Shown here in pieces: positions 26,669-35,326 of a stretch of DNA of 64,000 nt. Every line of letters starts with the position of its first letter. Positions within the stretch are counted from its first letter, which is position 1. The translations under genes and the position numbers were made by a program. This stretch comes from Candidatus Bathyarchaeota archaeon (GTDB lineage Archaea > Thermoproteota > Bathyarchaeia > TCS64): NCBI GenBank assembly GCA_026394265.1, contig JAPKYO010000007.1, positions 14,472-78,471 of the forward strand, read 5' to 3'. The notes below the pieces were generated by a model. It was not told where the DNA came from, did no database searches, and worked only from the letters and a program-made list of their open reading frames with translations.

Positions 26669-28340
26669 TTGATAGGGGACGCGGCGGTCAAACTTCTGGT
26701 GGCTCCTGCCCATCGCCACGGGCGTCGTCGCCGGCGTAGTCGCCACGGGGATAAACGACCTCATCTACTACTCGTGGGAGACCTTCTACGGGGACGCGCT
26801 GAAGAACCCGACGCTCTTCTTCGTCTTCCCCTTCACCGGCCTCGTCCTCAGCTACTTCCTCATCCACCTACTCGCATGGTACCGGACCCCGAAGAGCAGC
26901 TTCCACATGATACTGGAGGTCTTCCACCTCACGCCGAGTGGCATGATACCGCGGGAGGCAATAGTCAAGACGGCATCCGGCCTAGCCACCGCGATATTTG
27001 GGGGCTCAGCGGGACCCGAGGGACCCTCGGCTGTCATATCAGGCGGATTCTCCAGCTGGCTCAACAAGATACTCAAGATAAGAATGGATTCGGGGAAGGC
27101 CCTGATGATAGGGGTCGCCGCGGGCTTCTCCGCGAGCTTCAAGACCCCCCTCACCGGGCTGCTCTTCGCCCTCGAGCTACCATACCGTAAGGACCTTGAG
27201 AAGGAGGCATTCATAGAGGCGGCTATCGCGAGTTCGACGGCCTACCTCGTCTCGGCTGCTCTTGGTGCCCCGAGCCTTGTGCCGACTATTCAGCTCGAAG
27301 TCGCGGCGCTGCCCCTGTTCTGGTTGCCGCTCTCTATGGTCTTCGGGTTGGCAACGGGTGGCGTCGTCTTCATCTTCACGGGGGTCTACGGCGTCTGCGA
27401 TAGGCTGGCGAAGCGGATAATCATCAAGGGCGGCTACCCCCTCATGTTGCTGATCGGTGGCTTCCTGCTCGGCGGGATCGGTTACGTGGCGCCTCAGGCC
27501 GTCGGCCCCGGTTACCAGATGTTCACCCTGCTCACAGGCGGCTCCCTGATGGTGCTCGGCATGGTGCTCCTCCTCCGCATCCTCTCCACTGGGGTGACGA
27601 TGAACTTCGGCGGGACGGGGGGCCTCTTCCTGCCGACGCTCCTGCTCGGCGGCGCCTGGGGAGCCATAGTAGGCGGCGTCTTCATGCCGTCGATGACCCC
27701 CCTCTTCATACTCATGGGCATGGCCGCCTTCTCCGCCGGGGTCCACAAGATGATGCTCACCCCAATCATCTTCATAGCCGAGGTATACGGCGCCCCAACC
27801 ATCATACCCATAATACTCGCCACGGTCGTCTGCTTCTTCATCTCGGGGGCCTACAGCTTCTACCCCATCCAGCCAACAAACAAGGTCGGTCAAGAGGAAC
27901 TCGCCCTCGAGAGGTTCTACTACAAGGTGATGAGGAGCAAGCCGAAGGAGCTTGACAAGTTGACGGCTAGGGACGTGGCCACACCTAACCCTGTGAGTCT
28001 CAAGGCCGACATCAGCGTAAGGGAGGCGATGGAGGCCTTCGGGAAGACGAGCTTCAGGCTCATGCCCGTCGTCGACGCGGACTCGAAGGTCCTCGGCTAC
28101 GCCACCCTCGAGGGCCTCGCCTTCCTCTCGAAGACGGCGCTCGACACGCCGCTGAGCACCGCCGAGCTCCAGCCTCCCCTGATCTTCCCCGAGGGGGAGC
28201 CGGTCATGAGCGTGATCGAGAAGATGATCGAGGGGAACGAGGATCACTGCTTCGTCGTCGACGGCGAGGGGAAGCTGACGGGGATAATCTCGACGATTGA
28301 CGTGACGCGCCTGTTGATGAGGTACTACACGAGTGCCTGA
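26669..28340 (+). CDS. CLC chloride channel/antiporter with two CBS domains (frameshift near start)
   Basis: CLC family membrane protein followed by a C-terminal CBS pair (about the last 120 residues: VATPNPVSLKADISVREAMEAF and GIISTIDVTRLLM). CLC selectivity signatures are present: GSAGPEGPS and GFSASFKTPLTGLLFALE. The first in-frame ATG is 26907, but clearly coding sequence (FWWLLPIATGVVAG) extends back to about 26691 with no usable start. TTG 26669 in another frame (MIGDAAVK) would join perfectly if one base near 26693 were skipped, so I annotate a frameshifted gene. CBS domains probably sense adenine nucleotides. Confidence 0.88.
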
Positions 28341-28347
28341 GACCAGG

Positions 28348-29319
28348 CTACTTCTTGGCGACTCTAAGGGTCTCGAACGTGCCGTATCCGCCGGTGACGC
28401 CGTCCAGCTCGTACTCCCCGAAGCTCTGGGCGAGGACGGAGACTTTCCCGTGCTCGTCTAGGAACGGGAGGGGCACGACGGGTCCAGCCTTTCCCTTCAG
28501 GATGTGCTTGACGCCGTTACTATCCGTGAGCTCCAGTACGGAGCTGACGGGGATTACCCCGTCCCTGAACTGTTGGTCGATTATCTTGAAGCCGACGAGT
28601 GGCGTGTTCTCGCCGTCCTTCCAGATGTAGCCACCGACGCTTATGCGCCCGTCGTCTAGGACGATGGCGGCGGGGTTTATGGCGAGGTGCTCGTTGAACC
28701 AGACGACGTAGTAGATCCAGTTGCCTACGCCGGTCCAGTCGCGGACGCCGTGTGTGTGGTCGCGTTCACCGAGGACGTCGCGGAGGACGTAGACGTGTTC
28801 GCCGACCCTGATCTCGCCGCTGATCTTGGCCATCTGTTCCCAGTGCTCGTCGCCGCTCTTCTTCCCGATCTCTAGGGACTCGGGGGTCATATTCTCGCTG
28901 TACTCGTAGGTTGGCTGGGCGGGGGTGAATTTGAGGTGCATGGTGACGGGCGCCATGGCGGTGATGAGTGAGGGGTTCTCCCTGATCCTGGGGAAGTCGG
29001 ATGGGTTCTTCACCACAGCCATCCTGCCCTGGAAGCTGTAGCGCCACGAGCCGTCGGGGCGCCTCTCATGGATCATGCCCGCCGCCTCGAGCCTCTCCGG
29101 GTATCCGTTGATCTTCTCGGCGGCTTGGAAGCCGGCGACTGAGCCGTCGGGGAGGAAGATGAGGAGGAAGGTCGTGCCCTCGTCCTTGTTGGGTTTGAAG
29201 CCGAGGCGCGTCATGCCGCTGACGCCGTTGCTCCTGTCGCTGAAGCAGAGGTAGTAGCTCTCGTTCCACTCCCGGTGCACGCCGGGTCTGTGCGTGAGTG
29301 GCTCCATGCTATTGTTCAA
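28348..29319 (-). CDS. Lipocalin-like protein (DUF7065/DUF7064, AttH/CrtC-type)
   Basis: 323 residues. The N-terminal HREWNESYYLCFSD and the internal GNWIYYVVWFNEH resemble two-domain lipocalin-like proteins of the AttH / carotenoid-hydratase superfamily (DUF7065 plus DUF7064). No signal peptide is seen. It overlaps the end of the upstream dikinase by 11 bases, so both are on one transcript. That coupling suggests the lipocalin-like protein handles the hydrophobic substrate or product of the phosphotransferase; this is inference. Family call is from memory of motif pattern. Confidence 0.6.
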   Translation of the reverse strand: MNNSMEPLTHRPGVHREWNESYYLCFSDRSNGVSGMTRLGFKPNKDEGTTFLLIFLPDGSVAGFQAAEKINGYPERLEAAGMIHERRPDGSWRYSFQGRMAVVKNPSDFPRIRENPSLITAMAPVTMHLKFTPAQPTYEYSENMTPESLEIGKKSGDEHWEQMAKISGEIRVGEHVYVLRDVLGERDHTHGVRDWTGVGNWIYYVVWFNEHLAINPAAIVLDDGRISVGGYIWKDGENTPLVGFKIIDQQFRDGVIPVSSVLELTDSNGVKHILKGKAGPVVPLPFLDEHGKVSVLAQSFGEYELDGVTGGYGTFETLRVAKK

Positions 29320-31996
29320 CGGTGACCTCTCCCTTCACCCCGTCTATGGTGACTCTCTGCCCCGTCTTGAAGACTCTGCACGCCTCGTGTATGTTTGTTA
29401 CGGCGGGGATGCCGTACTCCCTGCTTACGACGGCGCCGTGGCTGAGGATGCCGCCCGTCTCCGTGATGAGTCCGCCTATCTTGCTGAAGACGGGTGTCCA
29501 CCCCGGGTCGGTGCGGGGCACGACGAGTATCTCCCCCGCCTGCACCTGCCATATGTCCTCGATGCTGCCGAGGACGCGCACCGGCGCGGTGAGGACGCCC
29601 TGGCTGGCGGGTATCCCCCTGAAGTGGTCCGCGTCGGCGGGCGGGGGGTCGTTGAACTCCCTGTCCCCCTGCAGAAACTTTGGGGGCGTCGCGTTCTCGT
29701 ACTTGAGGAACTCGGCCCTCCGGGAGGCGACGGTGGCGCGCACCCCCTCCGGCGTCTCGCCGCCCGCGATGCCCCTGATCTCCCCCTTCGTGAGGAAGAA
29801 TATGTCAGAGGGCTGACCAAGCATCCCCTTCTCCACGAGCCTCGCCCCGAGGGCGAGGTGGAGCCTGCGCGTCATCGTTATCCACTTGTCGAGGTTGAAG
29901 CGCTGCTGCTCCCTGAATACGATGTAGCGGCGTGCGCTCCCCATGATGCCTGAGAGGAGGCTCAGCTTGGCGAAGCCGAGGAACTGTCCCCCTATGGCAT
30001 CTTTCACCCGCTTATCCGTCTCCTCCCTCAGCTTGCCGCTCTTCTCCTCGGCCGCGGCGGTGTCCACGGCCTCCCCCTCTGCGAGGGACTTCAGTATGTC
30101 GAAGATGTAGCCGGGCTCGTCCCCCCAACGCGGATAGTAAGTCTCTCTGGTGAAGCCCCTGACGCCGTACTCGGCGATGAAAGAGTCAAGCTGCCCCTTG
30201 AACTCCGCCGCTTCGCCGAGCTTCGAAGAAGAGATGCGGTCGTAGAGTTCCCGCGAGGGCTTTTCGAGTATCATTTTTCGCAGCTTAGGTGACGCCCTCA
30301 CCTTCACGGCGAGTCCGCCGATCCTCTCGTTTGTCTCACTAGTCTTGTGCCTGAGGCCGGAGACGAGGATTGGGTAGACCCTCCTGCCCTCCTCTACCCC
30401 GAGGAAGCGTGCCAACAGGTACTGGGTGAGGAGGTTCATCCCGATGTTGTGGACGGGTATGCCGTAGCGGACCAGCCGGTAGTGGCCGATCATCAGCTCG
30501 TGTATCTCGTCTGCGAGCGCGATGTAGTCGGCGAGGGGGGCGCCTTCGAGTGCCTTCATTTGCTCCGGGAAGCCGTTGAAGAAGGGGGCGAATGTCCCGT
30601 TGCTCCACTCCGTGTAAGCCTTGTCGGTTTTCCCGCCGCCACCGTTCGGGTCCTTGAAGGTCACGCGTATCTCCGCCAGGACCCGCCCGACGGTGTTGAA
30701 GCGGAGCCCCCTCATCGTCTCCTTCCCGTAGGGGCCGGAGCCCTCGGGGAAGTAGTTGAGTACGTCGTCGTTCCTGAGGAAGGGGGGTATCTCGTTCTCG
30801 ACCTTCCGCTTGAGGACCTCGAGGTTGAAGTAGGCGTGTGCCTTGTGGAGCTTTAGTAGCTGCCTCGTCTTCGGGGAGTCGAGGCTCTTGTACCCCATTA
30901 TCTCGTTCAGCTCGACGTTGACGTACTGTGTGAGGTGGTCGCCGAGTAGCTCGAAGTAGAGGGGGGTGACTGGGTCGTTCCAGTAGTCGTCGCTGTAGCC
31001 GCGTGTCCAGACGATCTCGTCCTCGTTTTCGGCTCGGATGGTGGTTATGGGGCGGCTCTGGAGGACGTATATCTCGTCCTCTGCGCCGATGGCCCACTCG
31101 ACGTCCTGTGGCGTCCCCATCACGACCTGTATCCTGTCGCCCATCTTGGCGAGCTTGAGGGCCTGCTCGTCCGTGATGCTCGGCTTCGAGCCCTGCTCGC
31201 CGTCGAGTTCGACGTATTCGACGCCCCCCTTGCCGCCTCTGGCGACGGTCTTCTTCTCCCCTATCTCCTCGGCGAGTATCTTGAAGGAGCCGTCTCCGTT
31301 TCTTCCGAGGACGTATTTGTCGGGGGTTGCCCTGCCCGAGACGAGTGCCTCGCCGAGGCCGAGGGTGGACTCGATGAGGAACTCTGAGCCGTCTGTGCTG
31401 AGGGGGCTGACTGTGAACATGACGCCGGCGCTCTGGGCGGGTATCATGTGCTGGATGAGTACCGCCATCGCGGCGTCTCCGGGGGTGAAGCCGCTCTGCT
31501 TGCCGTAACTGAGTGCCCTGCCCGACCATAGTGAGGCGTAGCACTTCTTGACCGCCTCGACTACCCCTCGGGGGCCCTTGATGTTGAGGTATGTTTCGAG
31601 TTGCCCGGCGAAGCTGGCGGAGGCGAGGTCCTCGGCGGTGGCGGAGGATCGGACGGCGACGGGGAGGCTCCCCATCTTCCCGTATCTCTCCTTGATCTCG
31701 GCTGCCAGCTCCGCCGGGAACTTGGAGGATAGGACGGCGTCCCTGATGTGCGCCGCGTGCTCCTCTAGGGAACGTGGGTCACTATAATCGACGCCTTCCA
31801 GTTCCCTCGTTATCAGGGCTTTGAGGTCGTTGTGCTCCGCGAAGAGTGCGTAGGCGTCCGTGGTGACGACGAAGCCTCCGGGGACCGGGAATCCCTTGTC
31901 CATGAGTTCGCCTAGGTTGGCCGCCTTGCCGCCGACCCTGCCGACGTCCGCCCTGGAGGCGTCGGCGAGACCCATAGTAAGCTCCGGCCCGGGCAT
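29309..31996 (-). CDS. PEP-synthase-like dikinase with rifampin-phosphotransferase architecture
   Basis: 895 residues. An N-terminal ATP-grasp pyruvate-phosphate-dikinase domain (VGGKAANLGEL, VAVRSSATAEDL, QHMIPAQSAGVMFTV) runs to about residue 325. A long helical middle region follows, then a C-terminal swivelling domain with the phosphoacceptor His853 (GGILSHGAVV). The PEP/pyruvate-binding TIM barrel of true PEP synthase is missing. ATP-grasp, helical middle and terminal His domain is the layout of rifampin phosphotransferase, so it probably phosphorylates another small molecule. The TATA box CGTATATAAC (32018-32027) lies 22-30 bases before the ATG, implying a leaderless message. Confidence 0.85.
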   Translation of the reverse strand: MPGPELTMGLADASRADVGRVGGKAANLGELMDKGFPVPGGFVVTTDAYALFAEHNDLKALITRELEGVDYSDPRSLEEHAAHIRDAVLSSKFPAELAAEIKERYGKMGSLPVAVRSSATAEDLASASFAGQLETYLNIKGPRGVVEAVKKCYASLWSGRALSYGKQSGFTPGDAAMAVLIQHMIPAQSAGVMFTVSPLSTDGSEFLIESTLGLGEALVSGRATPDKYVLGRNGDGSFKILAEEIGEKKTVARGGKGGVEYVELDGEQGSKPSITDEQALKLAKMGDRIQVVMGTPQDVEWAIGAEDEIYVLQSRPITTIRAENEDEIVWTRGYSDDYWNDPVTPLYFELLGDHLTQYVNVELNEIMGYKSLDSPKTRQLLKLHKAHAYFNLEVLKRKVENEIPPFLRNDDVLNYFPEGSGPYGKETMRGLRFNTVGRVLAEIRVTFKDPNGGGGKTDKAYTEWSNGTFAPFFNGFPEQMKALEGAPLADYIALADEIHELMIGHYRLVRYGIPVHNIGMNLLTQYLLARFLGVEEGRRVYPILVSGLRHKTSETNERIGGLAVKVRASPKLRKMILEKPSRELYDRISSSKLGEAAEFKGQLDSFIAEYGVRGFTRETYYPRWGDEPGYIFDILKSLAEGEAVDTAAAEEKSGKLREETDKRVKDAIGGQFLGFAKLSLLSGIMGSARRYIVFREQQRFNLDKWITMTRRLHLALGARLVEKGMLGQPSDIFFLTKGEIRGIAGGETPEGVRATVASRRAEFLKYENATPPKFLQGDREFNDPPPADADHFRGIPASQGVLTAPVRVLGSIEDIWQVQAGEILVVPRTDPGWTPVFSKIGGLITETGGILSHGAVVSREYGIPAVTNIHEACRVFKTGQRVTIDGVKGEVTVEQ

Positions 31997-32017
31997 GTTA
32001 CTGCCTTCCCCGTTTTT

Positions 32018-32027
32018 CGTATATAAC
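32018..32027 (-). promoter_or_regulatory. TATA box of the dikinase operon
   Basis: Minus-strand GTTATATACG, 22-31 bases before the ATG at 31996. The spacing predicts transcription starting at or next to the ATG. Confidence 0.6.
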
Positions 32028-32102
32028 TGTGGCTCGCGCCATCTTGGGTCCGCCCGTCTATAGTGTTAAATCTGCTTTGCCCTGAGTAGACTCGATCCAG
32101 CC

Positions 32103-32972
32103 TTGTGCCAGTGGTGCATGAAGCACGGCGCCGGGGGCAAGTGGTACCTCAACGCCCGCAACTACTCGAATGAGCTCGCAGACGAGATGCAGATGGAGGC
32201 CTACCTGACGGAGCAGTGGATGAACTTCGAGCAGGTCTACATCAGGAAGATGATGGGGATAAGCAGCATCGGCCTCGGCTACAAACTGAAGATGCCCATT
32301 GTCGGCAGGCTCCTGCGCTGGCAGGCCGAGAACATGATACACAGCGAGGGCAAGCACAGGAACCCGGTGCGCGCCGACGGCCACTTCGGGCAGGTCATCC
32401 CCCTCGAGGAGGCGAAGACGATAATACTCACCCTCGCCGCGGAGCCAATCATCCAGAACTACTGCATGTGCCGCTGGATGCAGAAGGGGTGTAAGGACGT
32501 CTGCTGCTTCAACTTCGGCGCCCTAAGCGGGGTCATCGAGAAGCTGCCACGCTTCATCCCGAAGGACACGAAGGTGCGTCTAGGGCGGGACGAGGCGGTG
32601 GCCGCTCTTGAGGAGCAGAACCGGAAGGGGCGCGTGGCGACGGTCTGGTTCCAGCCCGTACCCTACATAAACGCCATCTGCAGCTGCGAGGTGCCTCAGT
32701 GTGGCGGGCTCCGGCTTCGCAACGACTTCGGCATACACACCGTCTACAAGGCGGAGTACGTCGCCGAGGTAAACCCCGACCTCTGCCAGGGCTGCATGAG
32801 GTGCGTCGCGCGGTGCCAGTTCGGCGCGATAAGGTACAACGAGACGATAAAGCGGGTAATCATCGATCAGGCGAAGTGTTACGGGTGCGGCCTCTGCAGG
32901 GACGCGTGCACATTCGACGCACTCGGGCTCATTCCGAGGGAAGAGGTGCCCGGCCTCAGGGGCCAGTACTAG
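32103..32972 (+). CDS. Cys-rich 4Fe-4S ferredoxin-domain protein
   Basis: 289 residues. The C-terminal 65 residues hold two [4Fe-4S] motifs: Cys228-x2-Cys231-x2-Cys234-x3-Cys238 and Cys259-x2-Cys262-x2-Cys265-x3-Cys269. More cysteines lie in the first part (Cys2, Cys5; Cys121, 123, 130, 134, 135; Cys193, 195, 200), suggesting extra metal sites. It is a probable cytoplasmic electron carrier or redox subunit. The TTG start follows a TATA-like GTGTTAAATC by about 35 bases. Next in the operon are another ferredoxin (32985) and a CooC-like ATPase (33239). Confidence 0.85.
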   Translation: MCQWCMKHGAGGKWYLNARNYSNELADEMQMEAYLTEQWMNFEQVYIRKMMGISSIGLGYKLKMPIVGRLLRWQAENMIHSEGKHRNPVRADGHFGQVIPLEEAKTIILTLAAEPIIQNYCMCRWMQKGCKDVCCFNFGALSGVIEKLPRFIPKDTKVRLGRDEAVAALEEQNRKGRVATVWFQPVPYINAICSCEVPQCGGLRLRNDFGIHTVYKAEYVAEVNPDLCQGCMRCVARCQFGAIRYNETIKRVIIDQAKCYGCGLCRDACTFDALGLIPREEVPGLRGQY

Positions 32973-32984
32973 GAGGATATGTGC

Positions 32985-33242
32985 ATGGGCTGGACGAAGA
33001 TCACAGTTGATCAGAAGAGGTGTGGGAACGCGACGGGCGGCGTCGACCCACGCGAGTGCGGCGAGTGCCTGAAGACCTGTGATCCGACGGTCTTCATACG
33101 CCACGAGACGCTAGGGGTCAAGCAGAGCAACCCCTACGACCCCGAGTTCTGGCAGGTGACCGGCGTCTGGACGGACCTTTGCACCCGCTGCGGTAAGTGC
33201 GTCAAGGCGTGCCCGCAGAAGGCCATCTCGGTCACGTGGTGA
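32985..33242 (+). CDS. Small 4Fe-4S ferredoxin
   Basis: 85 residues. The C-terminal CTRCGKCVKACPQKAI is a complete [4Fe-4S] motif; the N-terminal half has CGECLKTCDP with Cys spaced for a second, less standard cluster. AGGAGG at 32971-32976 lies 8 bases before ATG 32985, so this start is preferred to ATG 32979. Its TGA overlaps the GTG of the next gene (GTGA), so expression of the two is coupled. Confidence 0.85.
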   Translation: MGWTKITVDQKRCGNATGGVDPRECGECLKTCDPTVFIRHETLGVKQSNPYDPEFWQVTGVWTDLCTRCGKCVKACPQKAISVTW

Positions 33243-34015
33243 CGCCCTTGGAGCGCATAGCGGTCGTCGGCAGGGGCGGCACGGGGAAGACGAGCTTCTC
33301 CGCCCTCCTCGCCAAACACTTCATAGCGAAGGGGGAGACGCCGATACTGCTCGTCGACCTCGACCCCGACATGAACCTCGCCGAGATGGTCGGCGTCGAC
33401 CTTGAGGCAGCGGGGAAGTCGACGGTCTCCGAGCTTCTCCTCGACACGATGGAGAAGGAGAGCGACGGCACCGATAGGCCCCAGCCGTTCCCCCTGGAGA
33501 AGCTTGAGTCACGCATCTGGGGGGAGGGGCTCTACGAGGGAGAGGGCTTCGACCTTCTCACCCTCGGCGTCAAGTGGGGGGAGGGCTGCTACTGCACGCC
33601 CAACAAGGCGATGCGGATCGCCCTCGATGGGATGCTGCGCAGCTACCGCCACGTCGTCATCGACTCCCCCGCCGGGCTGGAGCAGCTCAACCGCCGCGTG
33701 ACCCCCGAGGTCGACGACATATTCGACATCATCGACCCCTCCCAGAAGGCCTTCGACCACGTCAAGAGGACTCGCAGGCTGATGGATGAGCTGAACCTGT
33801 CATGTAAACGATTCTTTGTCGTGGGAAACTACCGGTTCCCCGGGGGCTGGGAGGCTGAGGCCGGGGAGAAGACGGGTGAACGATATCTTGGGAAGGTCGC
33901 GTCGGATGACTCCTTGGCGGAGGCCGTCCTCAGGGGTGAATCGCTGCTGGATCTCCCCGGTGACTCGGCTGCGTACCGTTCCGCTGAAGCCATCTTTCAG
34001 AAGGCCGGATACTAG
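33239..34015 (+). CDS. CooC-like P-loop ATPase (nickel/metallocentre insertase family)
   Basis: 258-residue SIMIBI ATPase. The Walker A reads GRGGTGKTS with Lys17; the usual first lysine of the deviant motif (GKGG) is Arg12. A CxC pair (Cys117, Cys119, in GEGCYCTPN) sits where CooC proteins bind Ni at the dimer interface. CooC loads nickel into CO dehydrogenase. No CO dehydrogenase, hydrogenase or urease is in this window; the partners here are two ferredoxin-type proteins. The metal and client are unknown. Start GTG overlaps the previous stop. Confidence 0.82.
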   Translation: MTPLERIAVVGRGGTGKTSFSALLAKHFIAKGETPILLVDLDPDMNLAEMVGVDLEAAGKSTVSELLLDTMEKESDGTDRPQPFPLEKLESRIWGEGLYEGEGFDLLTLGVKWGEGCYCTPNKAMRIALDGMLRSYRHVVIDSPAGLEQLNRRVTPEVDDIFDIIDPSQKAFDHVKRTRRLMDELNLSCKRFFVVGNYRFPGGWEAEAGEKTGERYLGKVASDDSLAEAVLRGESLLDLPGDSAAYRSAEAIFQKAGY

Positions 34016-34090
34016 GTGAGGGGCGGACTCCCCCGGCTCCCCTTCTAAGATTAAATAGAGGGGTGGAGTGATGGGTGGGGGTAGCCGGCC

Positions 34091-34957
34091 TTGGATCTCT
34101 CCAGCGTCCCGCCGATGGCCTTTGTAGTGTCAGGGATCGTCACCATCACCGGCATCAACATCGTGAACCGGCTCGCGATCAACTCGATAAAGACGCGTTG
34201 GGGTGTCATCGCGGCGAACTACTGCGTGGCCCTCGCCCTGAGTGCGGTCATGTTCGCCGCGGGTGGCTCGTATCAGGCGTCGACGTTTACGCTCGCCCTC
34301 GGGCTCGTTACTGGGTTCCTCTACATCGGCGGCATGTACCTCGGCATGGCGACCATCGGGAAGCGGGGCGCATCGATCGCCGTCTCCGCCAGCCAGTTAT
34401 CCGTACTCATTCCCGTCGGCCTCTCAGTGGCCGTGTTCGGGGAGAGCCTGAGCACGACGCAGCTCGTCGGCGTGGCGATCGCCCTCGTCTCCCTCCCGCT
34501 CCTCGCGGCGAAGATCGGCGGCGGCTTGAGGGGGGGCCTCGACAGGGAGACGCTCCTCCTTCTCGTCGCCCAGATTCTGGTGCAGGGGTTCGCCCAGTTC
34601 TCATCGAAGGTGCTCGTCGCCACGGGCCTCGGGGCCGAGAGGAGCGTCTTCTTCCTCGCCGTCTTCACCTCGGCTACCCTGGCGACGGTTCCCATAGCTC
34701 TAAGGCATCGGGGCGAGATAAGGCGCGGCGACTTCGCCTACGGAGGCGTCGTCGGGGTGTGTAACATCGGCGGCAACCTCTCCATTCTCCTCGCCCTTGC
34801 GGCGTTGCCGGGGGCGATAGTCTTTCCCCTCGTCAACTCCGGTGGCTTGCTCCTCGTGACCATCCTGGCCTGGCTCATCTTCAAGGAGCGGATAAGCAGG
34901 GTCAACGCCCTCGGGATCGCCATGACCCTCGCCGCCGTCCTGCTTATCAACCTCTAG
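34091..34957 (+). CDS. EamA/DMT-family transporter
   Basis: 288 residues, about 10 membrane helices in two EamA-type repeats (helices 1-5 and 6-10, the second beginning near LLVAQILVQGF). C-terminal FKERISRVNALGIAMTLAAVLL is typical. The family exports or imports small metabolites; substrate unknown. The TTG start is preceded by the TATA-like GATTAAATAG at 34049-34058. Confidence 0.85.
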   Translation: MDLSSVPPMAFVVSGIVTITGINIVNRLAINSIKTRWGVIAANYCVALALSAVMFAAGGSYQASTFTLALGLVTGFLYIGGMYLGMATIGKRGASIAVSASQLSVLIPVGLSVAVFGESLSTTQLVGVAIALVSLPLLAAKIGGGLRGGLDRETLLLLVAQILVQGFAQFSSKVLVATGLGAERSVFFLAVFTSATLATVPIALRHRGEIRRGDFAYGGVVGVCNIGGNLSILLALAALPGAIVFPLVNSGGLLLVTILAWLIFKERISRVNALGIAMTLAAVLLINL

Positions 34958-35326
34958 CCCCACTCAACGCTTAATACGGGAAAAAACCAGCAGCGCTCAG
35001 GGCGAACCACATGAGTTTCGAGTACCCGGTGAAAGAGTCCTTCGCCTTTGGGGCGAGTATACCCTTTTCGTCGTAGTAGCGAGGCGCCTTGAGACTGAGA
35101 CGGGTGACTATGGAGAATCTCCCGATTGTATCTGGTCAACGGTCATGCTCGACTACCACTCCCCGGCTCAGCTTCAAAGGGCACGCAGTCTCCCCACGGA
35201 AGACTTAGGAATCGCCGTCAAAGGCTTAGTTTGGGTCAGCATGATAGTTCCTCTGTTGCTTTATTGGGTACCCTTCAAGTCCAATTTTTTATTAACTAGA
35301 GGACCCTAGTTTATTACTGACTGATT
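34958..35326. other. Intergenic region, AT-richer than surroundings
   Basis: Between the DMT transporter and the helix-hairpin-helix protein. A TATA-like GCTTAATACG sits near 34970 and a TTTTTTATTAAC near 35284-35296, the latter suited to the gene at 35327. A possible small membrane ORF (35145-35309) is listed separately. I see no tRNA-like or strong hairpin structure. Confidence 0.5.
35145..35309 (+). CDS. Possible 54-residue single-helix membrane peptide
   Basis: ATG to TAG frame with a polar N-terminus and one hydrophobic segment (VWVSMIVPLLLYWVPF). No ribosome site is obvious and its end overlaps the downstream promoter. Codon use is AT-richer than the neighbouring genes. It may be chance. 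Confidence 0.25.
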   Translation: MLDYHSPAQLQRARSLPTEDLGIAVKGLVWVSMIVPLLLYWVPFKSNFLLTRGP

